Shown here piece by piece: positions 6,163 to 13,899 of a stretch of 24,809 bases of DNA. The stretch is taken from NCBI RefSeq assembly GCF_002423035.1, contig NZ_DIUM01000067.1, forward strand, positions 1 to 24,809. The letters are read 5' to 3'. Under the pieces are notes generated by a model that was not told the DNA's origin, ran no database searches, and saw nothing but the letters and a program-made list of their open reading frames with translations. Positions within the stretch are counted from its first letter, which is position 1; the number at the start of each line of letters is the position of its first letter. The stretch is from Thiocapsa sp. UBA6158 (lineage in GTDB: Bacteria; Pseudomonadota; Gammaproteobacteria; Chromatiales; Chromatiaceae). The position numbers and the translations under genes are program-made.

Positions 6163-8409
6163 TCAAAATTCGAGCGACGCCCGCGCCCACAGCTGCCGTC
6201 CAGGTTCGTTGACCTGCACCGGACCCGGGTTGAACGGATCGACGTTCGCGCGGTTCACGGCATAGGCGTAGGCGCGATCGAAGAGGTTGTCCACACCGAG
6301 GCTGAGCGTCGCGGCCTTTGAGATCTGTGCCTGACCATAGAGGTCGAGGATCCACCAGCCGGGTGTCGGACCGACGTCCAGACCGCTCCCGGTAAGCGGG
6401 TTGTCGTCCACGCGGTCTTGGGTGTCGTTCCAGTTCAACCGGGTGCCGACGGACCAGCGTTCGGCGAGGTAGTCGAGGCTGACGGTGCCGCCGAGCGGCG
6501 GGGTTTGGGCGATGGGTGTGGAATCGGTGCGATTCTGTGCGTAGACATAGGCCAGCGAGGCGCCGGCTCGCCAGTGCCGGGCAAACTCGATCGAGCCGGT
6601 CCATTCTCCGCCGGTGAGCTCGGCATCGATATTCCGATAGATGAATGTCCCGTCGGCCAGCAAGATACCAGGTTGGCCATGGGCGCGATCCCGCAAGATG
6701 AAATCGTCGACACGGTCGTAAAAGAGATCCAGCTGGGTGTTCCAATGCTCGGCGACCTTGGCCAGTGTCACTCCGATCTGATGATGCGCTTCGGGATCCA
6801 GGCCAGGGTTGCCGACCCAGCGTTGATTGCTCTCGACCGTCGAGGGCGCGGCGTTGGATGCGATGTAGCGTTCGGTGGCGTCGGCGGAGCGTAGGGTGCG
6901 GCTGACCCCGACCGAGAAAGAGAGGCCGTCGTTCAGGTTGTGCGCATAGGTCAGGAATCCGCCCAGATTGTCTTCGTCCGTGTCTTCGGCGCCGACACCA
7001 TAGTAGGCCCGATACAGTTGCTCGGCTGAACGCACCCAGGCCGGTCCGATGGGAACAAGCGCCGCACGCGACTGCGAGACGCTGGCTTCGGTGCGGTCGT
7101 AGCGCAGCCCGCCGGTGAGTCGGGATTGCTCGGTCAAGGGGCGCTCGATCTCGACGAAAAGGCCGAGGTCTGAATTCACCACGTCCGGCCAGAGATACGA
7201 GTTGGGGACATCGACCGCGGCGGAGCGGTAGTTCCAAAAGCGCGTGGCGTCGCGATCGACCTGGAGATAATCGGTCCCGAGTGTCCAATTCATGCCCATC
7301 GCTTCCAGATCGGCCATCAGACGCCCGCCTGCTGTATCGGCTGTGCTGGGGGCGCGCATCTTGAACATGCCGGTCAGTGGCCGGAGGCTGTAATTGTCCA
7401 TCAGATGATCGACCGCGACGCTGTAGAACTCCGCCTTCACCGCGGCGAAGGGACCGATCGGGGTGTCCTGGCCTAGGCGCAGACGCCACTGGTCGCTGTC
7501 GCTGTAGATGCCGTCCATGCCGGCTCCGGCGTAGAGGACGTCCCAGTCGTGGGTATGGTCGTAGCTCAGCACGGCACGGGTGTCGTCGTTCGGGGTGAGA
7601 CCGAGCGACAGGCCGGCGCCTTCGGTGTTGAAGGCGCTACGCACCGGATCGCCATTGCCGTCGTCGTAATTGTCCGCGGTCTGATACTGGCCGGTGGCGC
7701 GGGCAAAGCCCTCCGGGGTGCCGACCGTCACGTCGGCGCCTAGGTTGCCGGTGTGCGAATTGTCGGTGATGCCGCCGGTGAAGCGTGCGCGGAAGACCTC
7801 GCCGGGATCCAATCGGGGTGTGTCGCGCTCGAACAGGACGGTGCCGCCGGTTCCGCCGCCGCCGTAGCGGACCGTCTGCGAGCCCTTGATGACGGTGACT
7901 GAGTCGTAGTTGTCCAGATCCACATAGACTGTCGGTGGGTCCATCCGGTTGGGGCAGCCACCGAAGGCATAGGCGCCGTCGATCAGGATATTGAGCTGCC
8001 CGGCGGTCTGGCCGCGGATGATGGGGTCGATGCCGAGGCCGCCCATCCGGGCGCCGCTCACGCCCGGGACGGAGCGCAGGAGGTCGCCGCCGTCCGCCGG
8101 AAGGCCGGGTGTGACCTCGACGATGGGTGCGACGAAGGTCGCGGGCGGGAGCTCGTCCGGGCGATCCGCGGTCACCTCCAGCTCGGGTAGGACCACGCCG
8201 CCGTCTTCGGCGGTTTGCGCGGACGCCGTGTCGGCCCGGGGCGCGACCGAGAGTCCCGCCAGCATCACGATGAGTAAGCCGATCCCGGCGCCGAGCGGAA
8301 CACCGCTCGGCGTCCGGGCCGCTGTCTCGTCCGCGACATGAAGCGTCGCAGGACTCGTCGCTAGGTTTGCGAGCCGACGACTGCAAGACCTTAATTTTAT
8401 TGTGCTCAT
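6163..8409 (-). CDS. oprC: TonB-dependent copper receptor (OprC/NosA type)
   Basis: A 748-residue outer-membrane receptor. The N terminus is long before the hydrophobic core (41-56) with probable cleavage after ASA (62-64). A TonB-box-like LPELEVTA (74-81) and the plug domain (about 90-215) follow, then a beta-barrel ending in the aromatic residue F748. GGCPNRMDPPT (150-160) in the plug is the hallmark I associate with TonB-copper receptors such as OprC and NosA. The ATG at 8409 has GAGG eight bases upstream and is preferred to an earlier in-frame ATG. Known members take up copper. The cation efflux gene lies upstream on the same strand, which fits metal handling. Confidence is high in the family, fair in copper. 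Confidence 0.88.
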   Translation of the reverse strand: MSTIKLRSCSRRLANLATSPATLHVADETAARTPSGVPLGAGIGLLIVMLAGLSVAPRADTASAQTAEDGGVVLPELEVTADRPDELPPATFVAPIVEVTPGLPADGGDLLRSVPGVSGARMGGLGIDPIIRGQTAGQLNILIDGAYAFGGCPNRMDPPTVYVDLDNYDSVTVIKGSQTVRYGGGGTGGTVLFERDTPRLDPGEVFRARFTGGITDNSHTGNLGADVTVGTPEGFARATGQYQTADNYDDGNGDPVRSAFNTEGAGLSLGLTPNDDTRAVLSYDHTHDWDVLYAGAGMDGIYSDSDQWRLRLGQDTPIGPFAAVKAEFYSVAVDHLMDNYSLRPLTGMFKMRAPSTADTAGGRLMADLEAMGMNWTLGTDYLQVDRDATRFWNYRSAAVDVPNSYLWPDVVNSDLGLFVEIERPLTEQSRLTGGLRYDRTEASVSQSRAALVPIGPAWVRSAEQLYRAYYGVGAEDTDEDNLGGFLTYAHNLNDGLSFSVGVSRTLRSADATERYIASNAAPSTVESNQRWVGNPGLDPEAHHQIGVTLAKVAEHWNTQLDLFYDRVDDFILRDRAHGQPGILLADGTFIYRNIDAELTGGEWTGSIEFARHWRAGASLAYVYAQNRTDSTPIAQTPPLGGTVSLDYLAERWSVGTRLNWNDTQDRVDDNPLTGSGLDVGPTPGWWILDLYGQAQISKAATLSLGVDNLFDRAYAYAVNRANVDPFNPGPVQVNEPGRQLWARASLEF

Positions 8410-8526
8410 TTGATGTGCCTCCGCGCCTCTCGTCTGCGTGATCGAGTTGCGGATGAGCCTAGCCAAGTTCGCTCCCGCTTTGCCGAGATTTGAGGTTTTA
8501 CTGATCGGAGACAGAGAAGAGTCTGT

Positions 8527-8553
8527 GATATCACCGAGTGTCTACTCGATATC
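8527..8553 (-). terminator. Stem-loop between cation efflux gene and copper receptor
   Basis: GATATC (8527-8532) plus GAGT (8536-8539) pair with ACTC plus GATATC (8544-8553) around a GTCT loop, giving a 10-bp stem with a 3-base bulge. A smaller ACAGA/TCTGT hairpin follows at about 8511-8526. There is no strong T tract. It may end or protect the cation-efflux transcript. The rest of 8410-8581 shows no gene. Confidence 0.35.
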
Positions 8554-8581
8554 GCGCAAAGTCTTGCTCGGCCATCCGCTT

Positions 8582-8651
8582 CCAACGCTCGTCAAGTCTG
8601 CCGGGGTCGATCCCATCCACACACATCGCATTTCGCTCAGCGCGCGGTTTA
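8582..8651 (+). repeat. Short interspersed repeat, copy 3 (partial TIR element)
   Basis: About 60 of 70 bases match 55-124 in the same orientation. The right end GCGCGGTTTAA is intact and supplies the TAA stop codon of the cation-efflux gene on the minus strand. The left inverted end is degenerate (TATCGCGC around 8550). The minus-strand frame DGIDPGRLDERW is kept, with FL to CV and F to L changes relative to copy 1. Confidence 0.6.
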
Positions 8652-9578
8652 ACCGGGCACGCTCTCTTCGCCGAGGCTGGCCGGATCCTGATGGATGGTG
8701 ATGTCCGAGTCCGGATGCATGTCGCGAATGCGCGCATCGACATCGAGGGCGACCTGATGGGCGGCGAGCAGCGGCATGGTGTCGTCGAGCGCAAGGTGCA
8801 GTTGGATGATCAGGGATTGTCCTGACCGACGTGTCCGCAATCCATGCACCCCCAGCACGCCGGGAACCGAAGCCGCAAGGTCAAGGATCTGTCGGCGCGC
8901 CTCTTCGGGAAGCTCGCGGTCCATCAGAAGCTGGACCGCATCGAAGCCGATCCGCAGGGCGCTGTACAGGATATAGGCCCCGATGGCCAGGCCGAACAGC
9001 GGATCGAATCCGGACCAACCGGCCGAGGTAAGCAGCAAGGCCACGACGGTCGCGGCATTGGTGGCCAGGTCCGTCGCGTAGTGCAGGGCGTCCGCCCGGA
9101 TCGCCGCCGACCCGGTACGGCGGATAACGTACCGTTGGAACGCCAGCAACGCCAAGGTGACCAGGATGGCGAAACCGATCACGAGCAGGCCGACTTCGGC
9201 TTCCGCGACGGGTTGCGGATGCAGTAGACGGTCGACCGCCTGCAGGCCGAGAAACACGGCCGAGACGGCAATCAAGGTCGCCTGTCCGAGCGCGGCCAGT
9301 GCTTCGGCCTTCCCGTGTCCGAAACGGTGCTCGGCGTCCGGCGGCATCAGCGACCAATGCACCGCCAGCAGATTCACCAGCGAGGCGCCCGCGTCCATCG
9401 CGGAATCCACCAACGAGGCCAGAACGCTGACCGATCCTGTGACCAACCAGGCCCCAAGCTTGGCCAAGATCAACAGACAAGCCGTGGCGACCGAGGCGTA
9501 GGTGGCCAGACGCAGCAGTCGGTCGTTCGAGGCGCCGGATCTGGCTGATGTGGCGGACGCGGGTGTGCTCGGACTCAC
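8649..9578 (-). CDS. Cation diffusion facilitator (FieF/YiiP-like metal efflux)
   Basis: A 309-residue inner-membrane metal/proton antiporter. Six membrane helices lie in the first ~210 residues, then a cytoplasmic metal-binding domain. The transport-site residues of the FieF subfamily are visible: D58 and D62 in VDSAMDAGAS and H166 and D170 in DALHYATD. HRFGHGKAE (84-92) is the cytoplasmic-loop signature. FieF-type members export zinc or iron. The start is GTG 9578 with GGAG seven bases upstream. The stop codon is formed by a repeat element. It precedes the copper receptor on the same strand with about 240 bp between, so a shared operon is uncertain. Confidence 0.92.
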   Translation of the reverse strand: MSPSTPASATSARSGASNDRLLRLATYASVATACLLILAKLGAWLVTGSVSVLASLVDSAMDAGASLVNLLAVHWSLMPPDAEHRFGHGKAEALAALGQATLIAVSAVFLGLQAVDRLLHPQPVAEAEVGLLVIGFAILVTLALLAFQRYVIRRTGSAAIRADALHYATDLATNAATVVALLLTSAGWSGFDPLFGLAIGAYILYSALRIGFDAVQLLMDRELPEEARRQILDLAASVPGVLGVHGLRTRRSGQSLIIQLHLALDDTMPLLAAHQVALDVDARIRDMHPDSDITIHQDPASLGEESVPG

Positions 9579-9604
9579 TGCGGTGCTCCTTGTTGGCGTG
9601 ACCT

Positions 9605-9780
9605 AAAGCCTCCAGCCTCCGCTTATCAGCCATCAGCGATCAGCTTTCGGCGTTCCGATGTCGGGGGTCAGGTCGGTTTGGGGTGATTGCCCCTGTCCGG
9701 GTCTGGCATCCAGGCGGGTCAACTGCAACTCTAGGCTGGCGGCTGGCGGCTGGCGGCTGGCGGCTGGAAGCAGGAGGCTC
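9605..9780. repeat. Bipartite inverted heptamer-repeat element, locus 1
   Basis: The left arm, read on the minus strand (9646-9605), has heptamers AGCTGAT, CGCTGAT, GGCTGAT, then GGAGGCT-like units. The right arm (9734-9767) is GGCTGGC repeated four times plus GGCTGG, then AGCAGGAGGCT. A core of about 87 bp begins with TTCGGCGTT (9646-9654), also found at the same place in locus 2. It fills the 228-bp space between the cation-efflux and haem-protein genes; no gene is seen here. Confidence 0.6.
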
Positions 9781-9806
9781 CCTCGAGAAAGCCGATGCCC
9801 CGCGCG

Positions 9807-10862
9807 CTATTCCTCGAACACCAGCGCGATCGGCTTCTGCATAAAGGCATGCCTGACCTGGGCATTGTCGAACACCGAGACGGCGAAGGGGTAGGCCGCC
9901 GTCAGATCCTCGAACTGCACGTCGGTCTCGCTGCCCGTGACCAGTTTCCGACGCATCTCCATGGACCAGACACCGTCGTTCCAGGACAAACCGAGTGCGA
10001 TATCGCCGCGGTCGCCCTCGAAGGGCGCGATCATGATGGAGGCGACCTCGTCGCCGGGCTCGAATCGACTATCGTCGAAGGGGACCTTCTCGTCAGCCAT
10101 GACCCAATAGGCTCCGCCCTTGTTGGCCGCTTTGCCGTCGCCGGACATGAACTCGGGTACTCCCTCGACCAACGCGATGTCGGCATAGCCACCGCCCGTC
10201 TTGGCATCGGATTTTCGCCCGGCGTTCTTCGCGGTCTCCGGATCGAAGCGGGTGTGGTCCAGCCACTGGTCGTCGACCTGTCCGACCGGGCCGGTGCGCA
10301 CGGTCTTGATGTGCCACATATCACCGCGCTCGCCTTCGTTCTCGGTGTACTTGTTGCCGTATGGCTTGGGCGGCTCGTCGTCGTGACAGGCCGCGAAGCA
10401 GCCATCGGCCTCGAAATCAGGAATAGAGTTGTCGATCGGCCAGATCAGGGCCGCCTTGTCCTCGTAGAAGCTGTTATTGTCGCCGCCGACGTCATTGGGA
10501 TCCTTGAGCTTCTTCCAGGAGCCGTCGGTCTGTTTGACGTAGGGGGAGCGCTGCTCGGAATGGGTCGAGTCCTCGTACTGCAGCAGCAGAAAGAGCGCGT
10601 CGCCGACGCGTGCTGCGCGAATGGTACCGTCGGTGCTGCCCTTTTCGTCGAAGTTCGCGCCCTTCTTGAAATGGAGCTTCGCCGGCGCGGCTGCGTCCCA
10701 AACCGCATCGTCGTCGGCGCCGTCCAGGGTCGGCGCCGTGTCGAAGGCGATCGCCGTCACCGTCTCGAGTGCTCGGGCAGCGAGCACGGGAGCGGAAAAC
10801 GCGCAGGTGGCGACGAGCATGGCCGACAAGGCCGTGGTCTGTCTTTTCGGGTTCGCAATCAT
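9807..10862 (-). CDS. Ethylbenzene-dehydrogenase-type haem-binding protein
   Basis: A 351-residue secreted protein with a signal peptide (about 1-29, cleavage near LAA). The body resembles the haem-binding domain of ethylbenzene dehydrogenase gamma subunits and related cytochromes (DMSO-reductase-type electron-transfer subunits). These carry haem b in a beta-sandwich and accept or donate electrons in the periplasm. Near residue 155 it has CFAACH, a CX3CH spacing rather than the usual CX2CH, so one covalent haem c is possible. The ATG at 10862 has AGAGGA eight bases upstream; earlier in-frame starts lie in sequence that does not look coding. No molybdoenzyme is nearby, so its partner is probably the octaheme cytochrome upstream. 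Confidence 0.78.
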   Translation of the reverse strand: MIANPKRQTTALSAMLVATCAFSAPVLAARALETVTAIAFDTAPTLDGADDDAVWDAAAPAKLHFKKGANFDEKGSTDGTIRAARVGDALFLLLQYEDSTHSEQRSPYVKQTDGSWKKLKDPNDVGGDNNSFYEDKAALIWPIDNSIPDFEADGCFAACHDDEPPKPYGNKYTENEGERGDMWHIKTVRTGPVGQVDDQWLDHTRFDPETAKNAGRKSDAKTGGGYADIALVEGVPEFMSGDGKAANKGGAYWVMADEKVPFDDSRFEPGDEVASIMIAPFEGDRGDIALGLSWNDGVWSMEMRRKLVTGSETDVQFEDLTAAYPFAVSVFDNAQVRHAFMQKPIALVFEE

Positions 10863-11185
10863 CTTCGGGTTCCTCTGGTGGTGGTCGTCGTTCTTGTTGT
10901 GGCTCGGATCGGGGCTGCGCCGGTGAAGAGCGCTCGCCGATCCGGCTTTCGGGCTGCTCTGCCGCGATGCCGTCGTCCCCTGATCCCGGCGACCGCTTGC
11001 GGTCGATCGGACATCAGCGCACATGTCCGTTTGAGCTCCACAGCAGCCGGCGCTTCTGCGAGAGCCTTTCGTCCCCGGCAATCGAGCGACGGGCGACCCG
11101 TCGAGTCGGCTGCCGCTTCGCTCCTTGTACCGCCGACCGCGTCGCAACACAATCTCGCGGGCCGGCGGGTCCCTAAGCATCCCGT
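10863..11185. other. 323-bp gap with two hairpins, no gene seen
   Basis: The space between the octaheme cytochrome and the haem-protein gene contains adjacent inverted repeats: CGACCG/CGGTCG (10990-11005, loop of 4) and CGGACAT/ATGTCCG (11008-11029, loop of 8). They may attenuate or process the operon transcript. The open frame crossing it on the minus strand is arginine-rich and low-complexity and shows no family motif, so I do not call it coding. Confidence 0.45.
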
Positions 11186-11899
11186 TCAGTCGTCGTCGCG
11201 ACGGTGCTCGCCATCCTCGGCATCGCCGCTGCGATGACATTCCACGCAGTTCTCGAAGTCGCGGATGCCTTCTTCCAGGTGCTCCTCGCGGATACCGGAA
11301 CGTGAGTGCTCATGGCATCCGTAACAGGTGTAACGACTGTAGTCCTCGCTTATGTGGCAGGTTGCGCAGGCGGTGCTGTGGTCTTGGTCGAATCGGAAGA
11401 ACCGATCGTGGTCGAGCGTCGCCGGTGTCCAGCGATCTTGGGAGTGACACTGGCCGCACTCGCCGAGGATGTCTCGATGAAGACCGTCCCCGGGGCGCAG
11501 GTGACACCCGGTGCACTGGTCCCGCAGACCCACCCGCAACAGTTCGTGGGAGAACTGCCCGATCGGCCGAAAGGCCTGCACGCCTCGATGGTCGCTATGG
11601 CAGGCGACGCAGTCCTGCTCGATCAGATCCTGATGAAAGGCGACAAGCTTCTGTTCGCCGGCGATCGGCACGCCTTTGGTGGTGATCAGACCGATGTCCG
11701 CCGGCTTGTGGCATTGGGTGCATTTGCCCGGCGTACTGCCGATAAACGGCTGGTGACAGGCGAAACAGTCGGTCTCCAACGCGCGATGAGCTTCGATCAG
11801 GTTGCCTGGGGCAATCATCAGGTGCGGATAGACAAACGCAAGCACCAGTAAGACAGCCAGGTTCGCAGCGACGAGATAGGCGATCGTTTTTCCGTTCAT
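11186..11899 (-). CDS. Membrane-anchored octaheme cytochrome c
   Basis: A 237-residue protein with one N-terminal membrane anchor (about residues 6-25) and eight CXXCH haem c sites, at residues 45, 60, 97, 129, 148, 178, 192 and 218. Additional histidines between the sites could provide distal ligands. Haem density is about one per 24 residues of the periplasmic part, as in multihaem electron wires of the c3/NrfH/NapC type. I do not recognise a characterised orthologue. The ATG at 11899 overlaps the stop of the upstream membrane-protein frame (ATGA). The C-terminal tail is acidic and arginine-rich. A role in passing electrons from the membrane proteins to soluble carriers is inferred. Confidence 0.85.
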   Translation of the reverse strand: MNGKTIAYLVAANLAVLLVLAFVYPHLMIAPGNLIEAHRALETDCFACHQPFIGSTPGKCTQCHKPADIGLITTKGVPIAGEQKLVAFHQDLIEQDCVACHSDHRGVQAFRPIGQFSHELLRVGLRDQCTGCHLRPGDGLHRDILGECGQCHSQDRWTPATLDHDRFFRFDQDHSTACATCHISEDYSRYTCYGCHEHSRSGIREEHLEEGIRDFENCVECHRSGDAEDGEHRRDDD

Positions 11900-12474
11900 T
11901 GCCACTGCCAGAAGAAGAGAATGCTGAGGATATGGGCGAGCCCGAGGACGCCGAACGCCATCGTGATCGGGATATGGATCGTCCGCCATTGCTTCATGAC
12001 ATCGACGGTGACGGCGTCCCAGAAGACCTCTTTTTCGATCTCTCCTGCTGCGACACCGCGCTGCGAATAGGTCTCGCGCTTCGTGCCCAGACGTCGTCGG
12101 GAGCGGTCCAGCAGGTATTGACCGGTCATCCCGCTTGCCGCATTGATCAGCATCGCGATGAGGGCAAGTCAGGGCAGGATGGCGTAGACGTGGACACCGG
12201 CGTGGACCAGGATCATCAGAACCCCGAGCCACGCCAGAATCTCGTGTAGCTGCAACAGCCGCTTGGGCTGACTGAACCGAATCAGCTTGCGCTTGCGCAT
12301 CGAGTATCCAAACGACAGCAGGATCAGGAAGGTCCCCGGGATGCCGAGATAACGCCCGATCCAGTAGAGATCGAGTGCGTGGAGCAGGGCATCCGTCATG
12401 GCGGTGGCAACGATCAGAGAGCCGAACATCACCAGGAAAGGCAGCACCTCTCGACGAACGATCGAACGGTTCAT
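11896..12474 (-). pseudogene. Four-helix membrane redox protein interrupted by in-frame TGA
   Basis: Two minus-strand frames, 12474-12172 and from about 12168 to 11896, lie in the same reading frame, separated only by TGA at 12171-12169. The peptide reads VYAILP-stop-LALIAMLINAASGM, with a membrane helix running through the stop. A tryptophan codon (TGG) there would restore a single 192-residue protein. The protein has four hydrophobic segments and conserved histidines (LLHALD, LQLHE, LVHAGVH, RTIHIP, GLAH) resembling diheme b-type membrane cytochromes. The ATG at 12474 follows the reductase stop by two bases; the end overlaps the octaheme gene. Possible explanations are a nonsense mutation, a sequencing error, readthrough, or re-initiation at ATG 12153. 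Function is probably quinone- or reductase-linked electron transfer. Confidence 0.7.
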
Positions 12475-12476
12475 GA

Positions 12477-13793
12477 TTAGATATCCAGGGTGATGTCGGT
12501 CGACGGCGTCGCGATACACAGCAGACAGTGGCCGGGTTTCACATCCGCGTCGGGCTGCTGTCGATACAGCACCTCGCCCGCCGCGATGCGGGTCTCGCAA
12601 CAGCCGCAACTGCCGGCGCGGCAGCCGGAATCGACACGAATCCCTTGATCTTCGATGAGTTCCAAAAGCGACTCGCTCGCGGAAGGATCCCACGGCACGG
12701 AGGTGCCCGACTTGCCGAAGCGCACGGTGATCGGGTTTTCGGCCAGCGCTTGGGCCTGTGCTTGGGGCGAGGTTTGGCCCCGATTCAGCGACGCGGGCCC
12801 GAAGGATTCGTAGTGGATATTCCAGGCCGGCACGCCGGCGGCTTCCAGCGCGGGAACCAATGCCTCCATCATCGGGGGCGGGCCGCAGACGTAGTATTCA
12901 TAACGACCGAGATTCAGTACCTCTTGGAGAAGTCGGATGTCGATGTACCCCCGGTGGTGATAGTCGATCCCGGGGATATCCTCGTCGGATGGATTGGCAT
13001 AGACGACACGCAGATGAAAGCCCGGATGGGTGTCGCGCAGCACTGCCAGGTGCTCCTTCATGATGTGCTCGGTGCGGTTGCGCACGCCGTAGAACAGCCA
13101 GACCTCGCGTGGATCGGCCCAATGGGCCAGGGCGTTGAGGATACTCAGCATCGGGGTGATGCCGATGCCGCCGGCGATCAGCACGATCGGCAGATCCCCG
13201 TCCTCGATCAGGTGAAAGTGCCCCGACGTTGCCCTGACGGCGAGGCGCGTGCCTTCACGGACCAAGTCGTGGAAATGGCTCGATGCCACGCCGCCGGGAA
13301 GTTCGGCCCGTCCGGGCGGAGCAGGCACGCGTTTGATGGAGACCCGGTAGAGATCGGAGCGCGGGCGATCCGAGAGCGAATAACACCGCACGACGCTCTT
13401 GGTCGATCCGGCATCGCCGTTCGGGATCTCCAGCTTGAAGGTGAGATATTGGCCGGGGCGGAAGGCCGGGAGTCGTGCGCCGTCGGCGGGAGCCAGATGG
13501 AACGAGCAGACGTCGCCGTTGCGGTCTTCCGGGGTTCGCCGTTGAACGACGAACTCCTTGTACCCGGCCCAGGCCGACGGGAAGGCGTCGAACTCGTCAG
13601 GATCGACGTTGTCCTGGTTCCCTTCCGCATCCGATGGCGTCCGATACTGCGGCGCGCCCGGTCCGTCGCCGAACGCTTGGGTTTGCAGCGCGCGGAACTT
13701 GCCACGGTAGCGATGACGGGCGGCCAGCGCGAAACCGGCCACCTGCCCCAGAATCAAAACGCCGATCAGGCTTGAAAGGGTTGCGGTACTCAT
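12477..13793 (-). CDS. Membrane-anchored FAD/NAD(P)/[2Fe-2S] oxidoreductase
   Basis: A 438-residue flavoprotein with one N-terminal membrane helix (about 6-25). It has a ferredoxin-reductase-type FAD domain with RCYSLSD (136-142) and an NAD(P) domain with GGIGITP (208-214) and CGPPPMM (303-309). A C-terminal plant-type ferredoxin domain has C391, C396, C399 and C426 in the CX4CX2C...C pattern. This is the domain order of NADH:acceptor reductases of phenol hydroxylase and Hmp-like families, but anchored to the membrane. The ATG at 13793 has GGGA eight bases upstream; about 27 upstream in-frame residues look non-coding. In this operon it would feed NAD(P)H electrons to the following membrane cytochrome, or run in reverse. 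That direction is inference. Confidence 0.9.
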   Translation of the reverse strand: MSTATLSSLIGVLILGQVAGFALAARHRYRGKFRALQTQAFGDGPGAPQYRTPSDAEGNQDNVDPDEFDAFPSAWAGYKEFVVQRRTPEDRNGDVCSFHLAPADGARLPAFRPGQYLTFKLEIPNGDAGSTKSVVRCYSLSDRPRSDLYRVSIKRVPAPPGRAELPGGVASSHFHDLVREGTRLAVRATSGHFHLIEDGDLPIVLIAGGIGITPMLSILNALAHWADPREVWLFYGVRNRTEHIMKEHLAVLRDTHPGFHLRVVYANPSDEDIPGIDYHHRGYIDIRLLQEVLNLGRYEYYVCGPPPMMEALVPALEAAGVPAWNIHYESFGPASLNRGQTSPQAQAQALAENPITVRFGKSGTSVPWDPSASESLLELIEDQGIRVDSGCRAGSCGCCETRIAAGEVLYRQQPDADVKPGHCLLCIATPSTDITLDI

Positions 13794-13899
13794 GATGTCG
13801 GTCCCAGCAAAGTGGTCCCCGGCGGCCGGCCGCCGTACCTGCTGCGCTCGGCCACCGGGGCAGGTCGAGGTCAAGCCTCGAAGCAGCCCAAACAGGCTT

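Noticed and set aside
6065..7489. Second long minus-strand frame inside the copper receptor
   Set aside because: Arginine/serine/proline-rich translation of the receptor in another frame, with no family motif.
8531..8794. 87-residue minus frame over the repeat at 8582
   Set aside because: It overlaps the end of the cation-efflux gene in another frame; only the repeat-encoded part is notable and it is reported as a repeat feature.
9795..11237. Long plus-strand open frame opposite the haem-protein gene
   Set aside because: It is the antisense shadow of a GC-rich gene. The minus strand has a signal peptide, family motifs and a ribosome site; the plus frame has none.
10863..11240. N-terminal extension of the haem protein into the upstream gap
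   Set aside because: The extension is arginine-rich and low-complexity, overlaps the octaheme gene, and a good signal peptide with ribosome site starts at 10862.
11896..12153. C-terminal half of the split membrane protein as an independent gene
   Set aside because: No ribosome site precedes ATG 12153 and the sequence continues the upstream helix in frame; kept only as an alternative.
12169..12171. TGA considered as a selenocysteine codon
   Set aside because: The site is within a hydrophobic helix where tryptophan is the natural residue, with no redox motif and no evident SECIS hairpin directly after.
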